DNA of 64,000 nt from LLD-282 sp964395835. GTDB taxonomy: Bacteria > Pseudomonadota > Gammaproteobacteria > Berkiellales > Berkiellaceae. The translations under genes and the position numbers were made by a program. The DNA lies in contig CAYNBJ010000001.1 of NCBI GenBank assembly GCA_964395835.1, forward strand, positions 186,001-250,000, written 5' to 3'. The notes under the pieces are model-generated. The model saw nothing but the letters and a program-made list of their open reading frames with translations, did no database searches and was not told the origin of the DNA. Positions 51,337 to 59,641 of the stretch are shown one piece after another (position 1 is the stretch's first letter; each line of letters begins with the position of its first letter).

Positions 51337-53091
51337 TCATCTCATTAAACACATCCTTGAACGAGAGATGTTTGTTTTTTCTGTACTGACATCGTCTGTA
51401 TTCACGATAGGCTGGTCATTTAAATTTCCAGAAAATTTGCTGAAAATAGTGATATTTTGAAAGAGCAACAAGCAATTCATATTGTCACAAATCTCTGAGG
51501 GCGGAAATGGATCAGGTTGAGTGTGCTGATTATCGCACTCATCATGCGCAATCGGTATATGTTGCACATGATGATCTATTTCCAAACCAAAATTTTTAAG
51601 AAAAATATTTTTCACATGATCCTGCAAATTCGGCATAAATATCTTATCAGAAATTCGCTGTACAGACTTAAAAAAGTCCATACATATCAATTTTTTAATT
51701 ACAATATGCTGCTCATTTAAATTTCCAGAAAATTTTCTGAAAATATCGATATTGCGACGAAACAACACACGATTCACATTGTCATAAATCTCTGAACGCA
51801 ACAATGCATAAAGTCGAGTGTGTTGATTATTGCACTTATCTGCCAATATTTGCTGATATACGACAGAATCAACCGCTATAAGATAGTCAAAAAAACTCAA
51901 TACACTCGCAGAATCAGAAGACGTAACAGATATATGTTGCAAATTATGACAAAATCCCAAACAAAATTGTTTAAGAAAGATATTTTGCACATAAAACTGC
52001 AAATCCAGCATGTATATCTTCTCAGGAAGTCGCTTTATGAGCTCAAAAAAGTCTCGATATATCAATGTTGAGCTTTTAAATCCTTGATACGCAATAGCTT
52101 GTTCTTTTTTTAGAAAAGAATTAAAGATTTTTTGTGTTTCATACAAAAAAGGCCAATGACTTTCGGAAGTGGATATCGCCATCGAAGACGATGAACTGTG
52201 CTGATCTTGAACAGACAGATCTTGCAACATGAGCTCTAAAGCTCCCAGATAAGATTGGATCGTGTCTTTCGTATCTTGAGCAGTTTCTTCAAAAGTCATT
52301 TCCCATTTTACAAAAATAATGACGTGGTAAATCAATAGCCTGCTTTGTTCATGTTTGAAAACAGCGTCACTCTTTTTGCTGGAATAGATCTGAAGCAAAC
52401 CGCAAAAAGCATCATATATTTTTCTTGCAGGGCAATCATATGAATAAGCTTGAAAAATTTGGACAAGAGGTATTGTCTTTTTAAGTTGATATTTAATGCC
52501 TTTTGAATTGCTCAAAAATTTTAAAAAGCTCGCAGCGACTTTTTGAGAGTAGCTAAATCCAGCATCTTTGCCAGATTGGGTGCAGATTTTCTGATATTCA
52601 TCGATCAGAGCTCTGCTATTCATAGCAGATATAGCATCAATCTGCGCATGATCATGCGCGAGATCAACGACATTCAAATCAACAACCTCAGAGAAATTGA
52701 TTTGTATAGATTGCTCTTTATGCGTCTGCCAAGCTGAATTCGAACGAGCACTGGCACTCAAACGAGCAGATTTTAATGCAAAACCATCTCTCTGTAATTG
52801 AAATTGATGATTATGAGCCACCGAATGCTTCGTTTTTACCAGATCGCGATCTCGAGACACGAGATACAAGTCGTTATCTGGCTGGAATGTCAAAGATGGT
52901 TGTTTTTTTCGCCACGAAATAGGGAGCTGGGTCAAAAAGTATAGGATTATCGCCGAACAGCCAGGAAATTCCTGAACAGCCCAAGCGCAATTAGAAAGAA
53001 AGGGGTAAAAATTATAAACGATATCAGAAAACATATGCGACATGATGGGAGAATAAATAGCAATAAAAAAAATAAGAGCCGCATTTATCAT
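51337..53091 (-). CDS. orphan effector-like protein with tandem internal duplication
   Basis: Up to 584 residues from the ATG at 53091, but that codon lies in the loop of the ihfA terminator. ATGs at 53043 or 53034 may be the true start. No ribosome binding site is obvious for any. The first 40 residues are hydrophobic. The body is mostly helical, Gln- and Ser-rich, and of no recognised family. The last ~240 residues consist of two diverged copies of a module, each ending FRKFSGNLNEQ or FSKFSGNLNDQ and carrying an NIFLK.F segment. Lies alone downstream of ihfA. Likely an accessory gene. Confidence 0.65.
   Translation of the reverse strand: MINAALIFFIAIYSPIMSHMFSDIVYNFYPFLSNCAWAVQEFPGCSAIILYFLTQLPISWRKKQPSLTFQPDNDLYLVSRDRDLVKTKHSVAHNHQFQLQRDGFALKSARLSASARSNSAWQTHKEQSIQINFSEVVDLNVVDLAHDHAQIDAISAMNSRALIDEYQKICTQSGKDAGFSYSQKVAASFLKFLSNSKGIKYQLKKTIPLVQIFQAYSYDCPARKIYDAFCGLLQIYSSKKSDAVFKHEQSRLLIYHVIIFVKWEMTFEETAQDTKDTIQSYLGALELMLQDLSVQDQHSSSSSMAISTSESHWPFLYETQKIFNSFLKKEQAIAYQGFKSSTLIYRDFFELIKRLPEKIYMLDLQFYVQNIFLKQFCLGFCHNLQHISVTSSDSASVLSFFDYLIAVDSVVYQQILADKCNNQHTRLYALLRSEIYDNVNRVLFRRNIDIFRKFSGNLNEQHIVIKKLICMDFFKSVQRISDKIFMPNLQDHVKNIFLKNFGLEIDHHVQHIPIAHDECDNQHTQPDPFPPSEICDNMNCLLLFQNITIFSKFSGNLNDQPIVNTDDVSTEKTNISRSRMCLMR
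51416..52075 (-). repeat. tandem duplicated coding module
   Basis: Two related DNA copies begin at 51416 and 51713 on the plus strand (offset 297 bases, 99 codons). Both start TCATTTAAATTTCCAGAAAA and share later blocks such as CACAAATCTCTGA / CATAAATCTCTGA and GTGTGCTGATTATCGCACT / GTGTGTTGATTATTGCACT. The right copy carries an extra segment of roughly 20 codons. The reading frame is kept, so the duplication is within the gene. Confidence 0.8.
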
Positions 53092-53101
53092 GAACGGCTC
53101 T
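53065..53101 (-). terminator. intrinsic terminator after ihfA
   Basis: On the minus strand AGAGCCG (53101-53095) pairs with CGGCTCT (53081-53075) around a 13-base loop, followed by TATTTTTTTT. The first possible ATG of the next gene (53091-53089) is in the loop. Confidence 0.82.
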
Positions 53102-53118
53102 ACGAAAAGGATAAAAAA

Positions 53119-53475
53119 TTAATCTATATCTTCTGCATATTCTGGTAATTTAGAGGGATCGCGGCGCTTAGAGACTTCTACAAGAGATGAATCGATAGAC
53201 TCAATGCGTTCTTTAACTTTCTGAGAAGGCTTATAAGTGACCACAAATCTTGCAGAAATAGGCACAGGTTCTTTTGTTTTTGGATTGCGACCTGGACGCT
53301 CTTTTTTCTGAGCAGGCTCAAAGTTTCCAAAACCTGAGATACGAACTGGCTGGCTGTCTTCAAGATTTTGAGCGATGACCTCAAAAAATAGCTCTGTAAG
53401 CTCAACAGAATCTTTTTTAGAAATTTGGAGTTGCTCAAATAAATCTTGAGCGATATCTGCTTTTGTAATTGCCAT
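53119..53475 (-). CDS. ihfA: integration host factor alpha subunit
   Basis: 118 residues; E. coli IhfA has 99, so the C-terminal tail (about 20 acidic/basic residues ending PEYAEDID) is an extension. The core matches the HU/IHF family: MAITKADIAQDLFEQL, the signature GFGNFEPAQKKERPGRNPKT and KPSQKVKERI. It bends DNA and works with IhfB. Position downstream of pheT is the classical gammaproteobacterial order and supports alpha rather than HU. Confidence 0.92.
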   Translation of the reverse strand: MAITKADIAQDLFEQLQISKKDSVELTELFFEVIAQNLEDSQPVRISGFGNFEPAQKKERPGRNPKTKEPVPISARFVVTYKPSQKVKERIESIDSSLVEVSKRRDPSKLPEYAEDID

Positions 53476-53622
53476 GGTATTGTTCCTTCAAAACGTTTTT
53501 ATTCGATTGAGTTCAATCGACTCCTAAAATTCAGAATAATTTTTATAACCTCTTGATTATTCATCATATGTCATATTTTTTCAAGACTCCTGCAAAAAAA
53601 TATGACAATAATTTGATATTTT

Positions 53623-55926
53623 TTATTCCTTCGACTGTTTTTTCAAGAAAACTTGATATTTCTCAGCCAAATGACTCAAAATTTTATCAACAGATTCAAC
53701 AATCTGATAATCTTCTAATGTTTGGTCAAAGGACTGTAATGCGATACGAATACCTAAATTTGCGGGGCCTTGCTCAGGTTGATAATAATCAAAAATCTTA
53801 ACATCCTTATAATAAGGACATACCTCTCTGACGAGTTGCAAGATCTTGTGCGCCACAGTTCCAGGGGGCAATTCTAAAGCGAGATCACGATAAATAACAG
53901 GATATCTCGACATCTTTTGAAAAACAGGTTTGTTTTTTTGATTCCAACAATCCGCCTCAATTTCAATTAAATATGATGCTGGCCAATCGTACATAGATTG
54001 AATATGAGGATGAAGTAAACCCACCCGACCGACAATACGACCTTGTTCATTCAATAAATGCGCACTTAAATCAGGATGCAGTAATGGCTCTTCACTTTGA
54101 CAGGGCACCCAAAATATCGTCCCTCTCAAACCTAAAGAAGCAACTAATCCTTTAATATCGTAATAAGACCACTCTTGTTGTTTTGCTTTGGAACTCAAAG
54201 CAGGCCAAGACTGTTTATGTGTTTTCACTACTGGTAAAGCGGCACTCACAACAATTTTCTGAAAATCTGGATAGGAGCGGTGATAAATGGGTGCTTTTTC
54301 AAACACGCCTAAGTGATTTTGATGACGTCTTTGATTATAAGACAACACATCGAGTAATGATGGCCATAAAGACGGTCTCATGATAGCCAGATCTTGATTC
54401 AAAGGGTGATCGAGACGAATCAGGTTTTCAATCGCAGACACAAGCTCCGCTTTTTTTTGCGAAATGAAACTGTACGTAACGAGTTCTTGCAAACCACGGC
54501 TTAAAAATGCTTGTGTCGGCTTATCATGCAAAGCAATTGTATGCAGAGGGGTAAAAGCCTTTAATGATCCGGAGCGAGAAAGTTTATTCATGCCATAAAT
54601 ACGCAAAAGCTCAGATGTGAAATTTTGCTCTATAGAGAGATCAAAGCGCCAAGATGGTATCTCCCATGAAATCTGATCGTCCTGAATCAGCGCCCCGATG
54701 CGCTTAAAATATTCTTCAAAGTGAGCCGCTCCTAAGCTTGTTCCGGCTAAAGCTGAGACCTTTTGAAAAGAAGTTTGAAGAACAGGAGGGCTCCAACTTT
54801 GTTCATGTGCCATTTTTGGAGCCCAACACTGTGCCTGAGGATGGATCGATTGGATCATGGCGCAGAAAATTTCAAGCATCTGTTTTTGTCCTTCGCGATC
54901 AACACCACGCTCAAAACGCAAGGAAGCATCAGTCACAATACCTAAAGAACGAGCCTGTCTGATCATAGTAGGCTCGAAAAAAGCACTTTCTATATATAAG
55001 ACACGTGAATCATTTTCAGTTGCGCTTTCTAAAGAACCCATAATGCCAGCTAAACCTAAGCAAACCCCACGTGCAGAACGCATCAATGGTACAGTGCCCT
55101 CTAAATTCACTGTTTTCCCATCTAATAACTGTAAGCTCAACGGATCGATAAGATGTTCATACCCAAATTGAATCTTACCTTGTAAAGCTCTTGCATCGAA
55201 AGCATGCATTGGCTGCCCAAAAAGAAGCATCAAGTACTGTGCTAAATCCACAGGAGAAAATCGCGGTGTCATACCATGCTTAATTAAAAAACGCTCTAAC
55301 CAAAAAGGTGACCTTAAACTTGTCGGAATTATGATTTTGGCAACGCCGTACGTCGGTGCAAGTTTTGCATCAATTTCTAACACAATCTCTGCAGGCTCTG
55401 TTTCAAATGTCACTTTATAACGTTCGAGAAAAGACTGTCTCAAGATTGAGCTTGAAAAATGTCCTTGAATAGCAAGCGAAGTTTCACGGCACAGACCCAC
55501 ATAGGACAAACAATCGCCTCTATTGGGTCCAATAGATAGCTCAATATAGGTGTCATCAATCTCCCAAGCTTGATCAATATTCAAGCCATTCGGCACCCAA
55601 AGCGGCATCTTCAGTGAGGACCATCCTAAACGCTCTGGTGTAGCAAGCTGCCATTCTCCGCTCAAACAATCAACAATATAGCGTGAATCGAGCTCTAAAT
55701 CGGAAGGTAAAAAAATACGTTCTTGGGTATCTTGAATTAATGCAACTAAGCCATGCTCTGTTCTCTCAAGAGTTTTCGCAATTTTCAAATGATCGCGAAA
55801 AGCGCAAGGCTCAATATATCGTTCGACTTCGAGACCATATTGAGTCAAGACTTCTCCTAATTCTCTCGGTGTTAATCCTAAAGGCTGTCCCAAAAGAGCT
55901 TGAATCTGATTATAACTCACGATCAT
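53623..55926 (-). CDS. pheT: phenylalanyl-tRNA synthetase beta subunit
   Basis: 767 residues, slightly shorter than E. coli (795). The N-terminal tRNA-binding OB domain (about 40-150) is poorly conserved. B3/B4 editing region and B5 follow (IELSIGPNRGDCLSYVGLCRE). The catalytic-like region reads VTYSFISQKKAEL, DHPLNQDLAIMRPSLWPSLLDVL. The C-terminal ferredoxin-fold domain starts MSRYPVIYRDLALELP. The start overlaps the pheS stop by ATGA. Confidence 0.95.
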   Translation of the reverse strand: MIVSYNQIQALLGQPLGLTPRELGEVLTQYGLEVERYIEPCAFRDHLKIAKTLERTEHGLVALIQDTQERIFLPSDLELDSRYIVDCLSGEWQLATPERLGWSSLKMPLWVPNGLNIDQAWEIDDTYIELSIGPNRGDCLSYVGLCRETSLAIQGHFSSSILRQSFLERYKVTFETEPAEIVLEIDAKLAPTYGVAKIIIPTSLRSPFWLERFLIKHGMTPRFSPVDLAQYLMLLFGQPMHAFDARALQGKIQFGYEHLIDPLSLQLLDGKTVNLEGTVPLMRSARGVCLGLAGIMGSLESATENDSRVLYIESAFFEPTMIRQARSLGIVTDASLRFERGVDREGQKQMLEIFCAMIQSIHPQAQCWAPKMAHEQSWSPPVLQTSFQKVSALAGTSLGAAHFEEYFKRIGALIQDDQISWEIPSWRFDLSIEQNFTSELLRIYGMNKLSRSGSLKAFTPLHTIALHDKPTQAFLSRGLQELVTYSFISQKKAELVSAIENLIRLDHPLNQDLAIMRPSLWPSLLDVLSYNQRRHQNHLGVFEKAPIYHRSYPDFQKIVVSAALPVVKTHKQSWPALSSKAKQQEWSYYDIKGLVASLGLRGTIFWVPCQSEEPLLHPDLSAHLLNEQGRIVGRVGLLHPHIQSMYDWPASYLIEIEADCWNQKNKPVFQKMSRYPVIYRDLALELPPGTVAHKILQLVREVCPYYKDVKIFDYYQPEQGPANLGIRIALQSFDQTLEDYQIVESVDKILSHLAEKYQVFLKKQSKE

Positions 55927-56963
55927 ATAAGGGCATCTCCTTGAAATTGTTTAAGAAAAGTAAAATCATTATCAAAAAGCATTCTCAGGTCTGGAATTTG
56001 ATACTTAAGCATCGTTAAACGCTCCACACCGAGACCAAAAGCAAAAGCCTGATACTCTTTAGGGTTGATATTCATAGAAGATAAAACATGCGGGTGCACC
56101 AACCCCGATCCCAAAACTTCAAGCCATGTAGAGTGCTTGCAAACAGCGCAGCCCTTTCCGTGGCAGACAACACAAGAAATATCGACCTCTAATGAAGGAT
56201 CTGTGAAAGGGAAAAACGAGGGTCTAAAGCGTAAAGAAACAGTTTGGCCAAAGAATTCCGATAAAACATCGCTGAGTAATTCTTTTAAATCGAGTAAGGA
56301 AACATGCTGATCCACAAGAAGCCCTTCAATTTGATGAAACATAGGAGTATGCGTCAAATCATCATCACGTCGGTATACTCGTCCTGCAGCAATCATTTTA
56401 AAAGGTGGCTTTTGATTTTGCCCATATCGAATTTGCACAGGTGATGTATGCGTGCGTAAAAGATGTTCAGGACCACAATAAAAGGTATCATGCATTTGTC
56501 TTGCTGGATGATCTGCTGGAATATTCAAAGCTTCAAAATTAAAAAAAGGCGTTTCTATATCTGGTCCCTGCCCAAGATCAAAGCCTCTTTTGAGAAACAA
56601 AGCGATCAGATCGCGTTGTGCAATCAGTAATGGATGCTCTATCCCTTGAAAACCAAACTCAAAATGACCCGGCAGCGAGTAATCAGGGCATGATTTTTTT
56701 AAAGCCAAATTTGCAATTTCTGCCTCAATTTTGGCCCCCGTTTTCACGCTTAACTCTTCAATCACAAACTTGAGCTCATTGAGATTTTTGGCAGCGTTCT
56801 TACGCTGCTCTAAAGGTAAAAGAGCAAGATTTTTTAGAGCTTCTTGAATCGTCCCCTTTTTTCCTAGATAAGAATTTTTGAGAACATGCAGCTCTTGAGG
56901 GTTATTCACATGCGCAAATTGTTCGTTAAGGCGTTCCACAGAAGGAAAATCATCCATAAACAT
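55923..56963 (-). CDS. pheS: phenylalanyl-tRNA synthetase alpha subunit
   Basis: 346 residues from the ATG at 56963, which follows GGATAGGTGC; an ATG at 56999 in frame gives 358 but no extra conserved sequence. An N-terminal coiled coil (NSYLGKKGTIQEALKNL) leads into the class II core: HPARQMHDTFY (motif 1 region), LRTHTSPVQIRY, AAGRVYRRDDDLTHTPMFHQIEGL (motif 2) and GFGLGVERLTML-like AFGLGVERLTMLKY (motif 3). It forms a heterotetramer with PheT. It no longer abuts rplT, because an orphan gene is inserted between. Confidence 0.96.
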   Translation of the reverse strand: MFMDDFPSVERLNEQFAHVNNPQELHVLKNSYLGKKGTIQEALKNLALLPLEQRKNAAKNLNELKFVIEELSVKTGAKIEAEIANLALKKSCPDYSLPGHFEFGFQGIEHPLLIAQRDLIALFLKRGFDLGQGPDIETPFFNFEALNIPADHPARQMHDTFYCGPEHLLRTHTSPVQIRYGQNQKPPFKMIAAGRVYRRDDDLTHTPMFHQIEGLLVDQHVSLLDLKELLSDVLSEFFGQTVSLRFRPSFFPFTDPSLEVDISCVVCHGKGCAVCKHSTWLEVLGSGLVHPHVLSSMNINPKEYQAFAFGLGVERLTMLKYQIPDLRMLFDNDFTFLKQFQGDALI

Positions 56964-57090
56964 GCACCTATCCAAATCATAATGGCACCATCTTAGCATA
57001 AATTTAACGAGTCCATCAAAAAATTATCCGCTTAAAATCAAAATCGATCCTATATGGGTTTGTAGAAACATCAATTGCGGGAGCAATGAC

Positions 57091-58395
57091 ATGGAACCAT
57101 GGGCTGCGAAATCTTTGCATGCGAAGAAACAATCACACTCAAAAGGAAACACGACGATGGATTCAAAAAAACAAACGAGCTCTGCCAATACAACCACAGC
57201 TCAAGGATCATCTACTACGAAATCAACAGGTTATTTCTCCTGGCCTTTCGGCACGAAGACTCAAGCCTCTCCGAATTTAAGTGAATCAACTGCACGAACA
57301 TCTACATCAGAAGAAAGACCTGCAGCAGACACATCAGCAACACCTACAGCAACACCTGCAATACCTGCAGACAGTTCAACAGTCACAGCAGAAGAAACAT
57401 CTACAGCAACACCTACAGCAACACCTGCAACACCTGCAGACAGCTCAACAGTCACATCAGAAGAAGCAGCTGCAGCGACACCTGAGAAAAAAACATCCTT
57501 GCTTGGGAGAATATCCAATTTCTTTTTTGGAAAACAATCTCCAAATCCCGAAAGTGATATACCAGCGCCAAAGGAAGAAGCCAATTCAGAAACAAAAGGA
57601 TTAGACCCATCAGATGGCCCGATGCCAATGGATGATACAGATTCCGTGACAAAGGTACGCAAACCTAAATCTTGGTATTCCTTCTCTTTATTCCCAAGCA
57701 AGGTCACTGACTCCGAGGAGGATGCATTGGAAGTCACGGTCACCACTAAATCGCAGAAGCCAAGCTCTCAGAATTATCAAAAACTCTGCACAGAACTTGA
57801 AAAAGAAAGCATCACATTAATGCCACTCAGTCCTGCAGGCACAGAACAGCAAAACGCATATACATCGAACTTCATCAATATGATTAATGTCGGAGGCATC
57901 AGTGTTGTATGCAACAAAATGTCTTTTTCTTTAAAGTATACGGCCGATCAAAAAGACGAAGTGGTGAGTCCATCAAACAGGGCAGATGAACAGAACGGAG
58001 CTACAACCCCACAACCACCTTTTATTCCGAAAGATGAGCGTGCGCGATTAGTAAAATGTTGTTTGACAGTTCTCGAACATTCCACAGTCTCATTTCGAAT
58101 GGCTTTAAAAAGCGAAAAAGGACTTGCAACGCTCATGAAAGCAATCACCGAAATCTCGACTGCAGCCGAATCTGCAACAAAAACAAATGTGAATTTTGAT
58201 TTTACAAACCTACAGATCACATTTTCGCCACAGGATGAGAACCTCAAAAAGACTCTAGCAGCGCTGGACAAAGCAAAGAGCGCCTCAAATCCAGAGCAGA
58301 GGGCAGAACACCTCAAAAGTGCGCGTGAATCCTATGCAGCTTATCAAAAAGCACAGAACGAGACCGCTTGCAAAACAACAAACACGCCTGATTAA
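57091..58395 (+). CDS. orphan effector-like protein with Thr/Pro/Ala-rich repeats
   Basis: 434 residues from the ATG at 57091. A second ATG at 57157 has a better ribosome binding site (AAAGGAA) and would give 412 residues starting MDSKKQTSS. The first 190 residues are low complexity, Thr, Ala, Ser, Pro and Glu-rich, with a 23-residue tandem repeat. The second half looks globular and helical, including GGISVVCNKMSFSLKY and a C-terminal helical pair (ALDKAKSASNPEQRAEHLKSARESYAAY in outline). No family recognised. Lies opposite in strand inside the otherwise conserved rplT-pheS interval and ends at a shared terminator. Probably acquired and accessory. Confidence 0.68.
   Translation: MEPWAAKSLHAKKQSHSKGNTTMDSKKQTSSANTTTAQGSSTTKSTGYFSWPFGTKTQASPNLSESTARTSTSEERPAADTSATPTATPAIPADSSTVTAEETSTATPTATPATPADSSTVTSEEAAAATPEKKTSLLGRISNFFFGKQSPNPESDIPAPKEEANSETKGLDPSDGPMPMDDTDSVTKVRKPKSWYSFSLFPSKVTDSEEDALEVTVTTKSQKPSSQNYQKLCTELEKESITLMPLSPAGTEQQNAYTSNFINMINVGGISVVCNKMSFSLKYTADQKDEVVSPSNRADEQNGATTPQPPFIPKDERARLVKCCLTVLEHSTVSFRMALKSEKGLATLMKAITEISTAAESATKTNVNFDFTNLQITFSPQDENLKKTLAALDKAKSASNPEQRAEHLKSARESYAAYQKAQNETACKTTNTPD
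57340..57477 (+). repeat. two tandem copies of a 69-base coding repeat
   Basis: Copy 1 at 57340-57408 and copy 2 at 57409-57477, each starting ACACCTACAGCAACACCTGC. The period is 69 bases, 23 codons, encoding the TPTATPA.PADSSTVT.EE pattern. The copies differ at only a few bases, so the duplication is fairly recent and may vary in number between strains. Confidence 0.9.
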
Positions 58396-58436
58396 GCGCT
58401 GAGCCAGCTCACATAGTACAGGTTTGATAACACAAT

Positions 58437-58465
58437 AAAAAAGCCAGGATTAACCTGGCTTTTTT
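58437..58465. terminator. bidirectional intrinsic terminator after rplT
   Basis: AAAAAAGCCAGG (58437-58448) and CCTGGCTTTTTT (58454-58465) form a perfect stem with a five-base loop and T-tracts on both strands. It ends the thrS-infC-rpmI-rplT transcript and the convergent orphan gene. Confidence 0.92.
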
Positions 58466-58489
58466 GATCAAAAAGAAAAAGTATCTTTT

Positions 58490-58849
58490 TTAAATTTCTA
58501 AAGCAGCCTTTGCTTTTGCAATGACAGCATCAAAAGCTACGCTGTCAAACACAGCAAGCTCTGCTAGACTTTTACGATCAAGTGCAATTTCTGCTTTTTT
58601 AAGACCAGAAATCAAACGAGAGTACGAAATTCCAGCTTCTCTTGCAGCTGCATTAATACGAACAATCCACAGAGCGCGGAACTGACGTTTTTTCTGTTTA
58701 CGATCTCTGTAAGCATATTGTCCTGCTTTCCATACAGCTTGGTTAGCTGTTTTAAAACAACGAGAGCGCGCTCCAAAGTATCCTTTGGCTGCTTTCATCA
58801 CTTTTTTGTGACGACGATGAGTCACAATTCCAGATTTTGTACGAGACAT
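58490..58849 (-). CDS. rplT: 50S ribosomal protein L20
   Basis: 119 residues, standard length. The basic N terminus reads HRRHKKVMKAAKGYFGARSRCFKTA, then YAYRDRKQKKRQFRALWIVRINAAAR in outline and LDRKSLAEL. L20 is an early assembly protein of the large subunit and in E. coli represses its own operon. It lies 12 bases after rpmI. Confidence 0.98.
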   Translation of the reverse strand: MSRTKSGIVTHRRHKKVMKAAKGYFGARSRCFKTANQAVWKAGQYAYRDRKQKKRQFRALWIVRINAAAREAGISYSRLISGLKKAEIALDRKSLAELAVFDSVAFDAVIAKAKAALEI

Positions 58850-58861
58850 AGTTCAAACTCC

Positions 58862-59065
58862 TTAAGATTTGATGCAAAGAAGTTCTTTTGCTTTGCAAGC
58901 ATCACCATGCTGCATATATCCAGCTGCACGCGCCTGACGCTTGGTTTTTTGAGACTTTCCAGTCAACAAGTGTCTGCGATTTGCACGAGTGAACTTCACC
59001 AGACCACTTCCGGTGACTTTAAAGCGCTTTGCAGCTGCTTTTTTTGTCTTGAGTTTATAAGCCAT
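58862..59065 (-). CDS. rpmI: 50S ribosomal protein L35
   Basis: 67 residues. MAYKLKTKKAAAKRFKVTGSG is the typical start, followed by RANRRHLLTGKSQKTKRQAR. It lies 22 bases after infC in the conserved infC-rpmI-rplT order. Confidence 0.97.
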   Translation of the reverse strand: MAYKLKTKKAAAKRFKVTGSGLVKFTRANRRHLLTGKSQKTKRQARAAGYMQHGDACKAKELLCIKS

Positions 59066-59087
59066 AAAAGAAACTCCGCATTGAGAT

Positions 59088-59633
59088 TTATGATGTCGCC
59101 TTTGTAGGGGCAGACGATTTGGGTGATAATGATAAGATCATTTGTTTCCCTTCAAGCTTAGGTGGGTGATCCACGTGAGCAGTTCCTTGAGTTGCTTCCA
59201 GAATTCTCGCGAATAAAGAATCTGCAAGTTCTTGATGGGCAATTTCTCGTCCTCTAAACTTTAGGGTTACCTTGACCTTATCTCCTTTTTCTAAAAAGCC
59301 TATCAGGTTGCGTAGTTTTACCTGAAAGTCTCCTTCATCAGTAACGGGACGAAGCTTAATTTCTTTAAGCTTCGGCGCCTTTTTCTGTGATTTTTTGTTT
59401 TTATTTTGCTGGAAGACAAATTTTCCGTAATCCATGATTTTGCAAATCACAGGTGTTGCTTGGCTATTAATTTCAACCAAGCGCATTCCCTGACTCTGGG
59501 CAATTGTTAATGCCTGAGCAAATGGCATATCTTCAGAAATTTTTTTCCCGTCTAATCCAATAAGACACACACGGCTTGCTTTAATTTGGTTATCAAGCTT
59601 GTGCGGTTTTTCAATTTTCTTAGTAATAGCCAT
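59088..59633 (-). CDS. infC: translation initiation factor IF-3
   Basis: 181 residues. N-terminal domain motif ICKIMDYGKF (compare VCRIMDYGKF), a Lys-rich linker and the C-terminal domain EIKLRPVTDEGDFQVKLRNL and VTLKFRGREIAHQEL. It keeps subunits apart and proofreads initiator tRNA. Unlike E. coli infC, which starts with AUU and is autoregulated through it, this gene starts with ATG behind a strong AGGAG. It lies eight bases after thrS. Confidence 0.97.
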   Translation of the reverse strand: MAITKKIEKPHKLDNQIKASRVCLIGLDGKKISEDMPFAQALTIAQSQGMRLVEINSQATPVICKIMDYGKFVFQQNKNKKSQKKAPKLKEIKLRPVTDEGDFQVKLRNLIGFLEKGDKVKVTLKFRGREIAHQELADSLFARILEATQGTAHVDHPPKLEGKQMILSLSPKSSAPTKATS

Positions 59634-59641
59634 TCTCCTTT

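Noticed and set aside
57261..57746. 161-codon open frame antisense to the repeat-rich orphan gene
   Set aside because: It arises from the repeat and codon bias of the plus-strand gene (Val/Ser/Gly mirror of Thr/Ala/Pro); no start signals.
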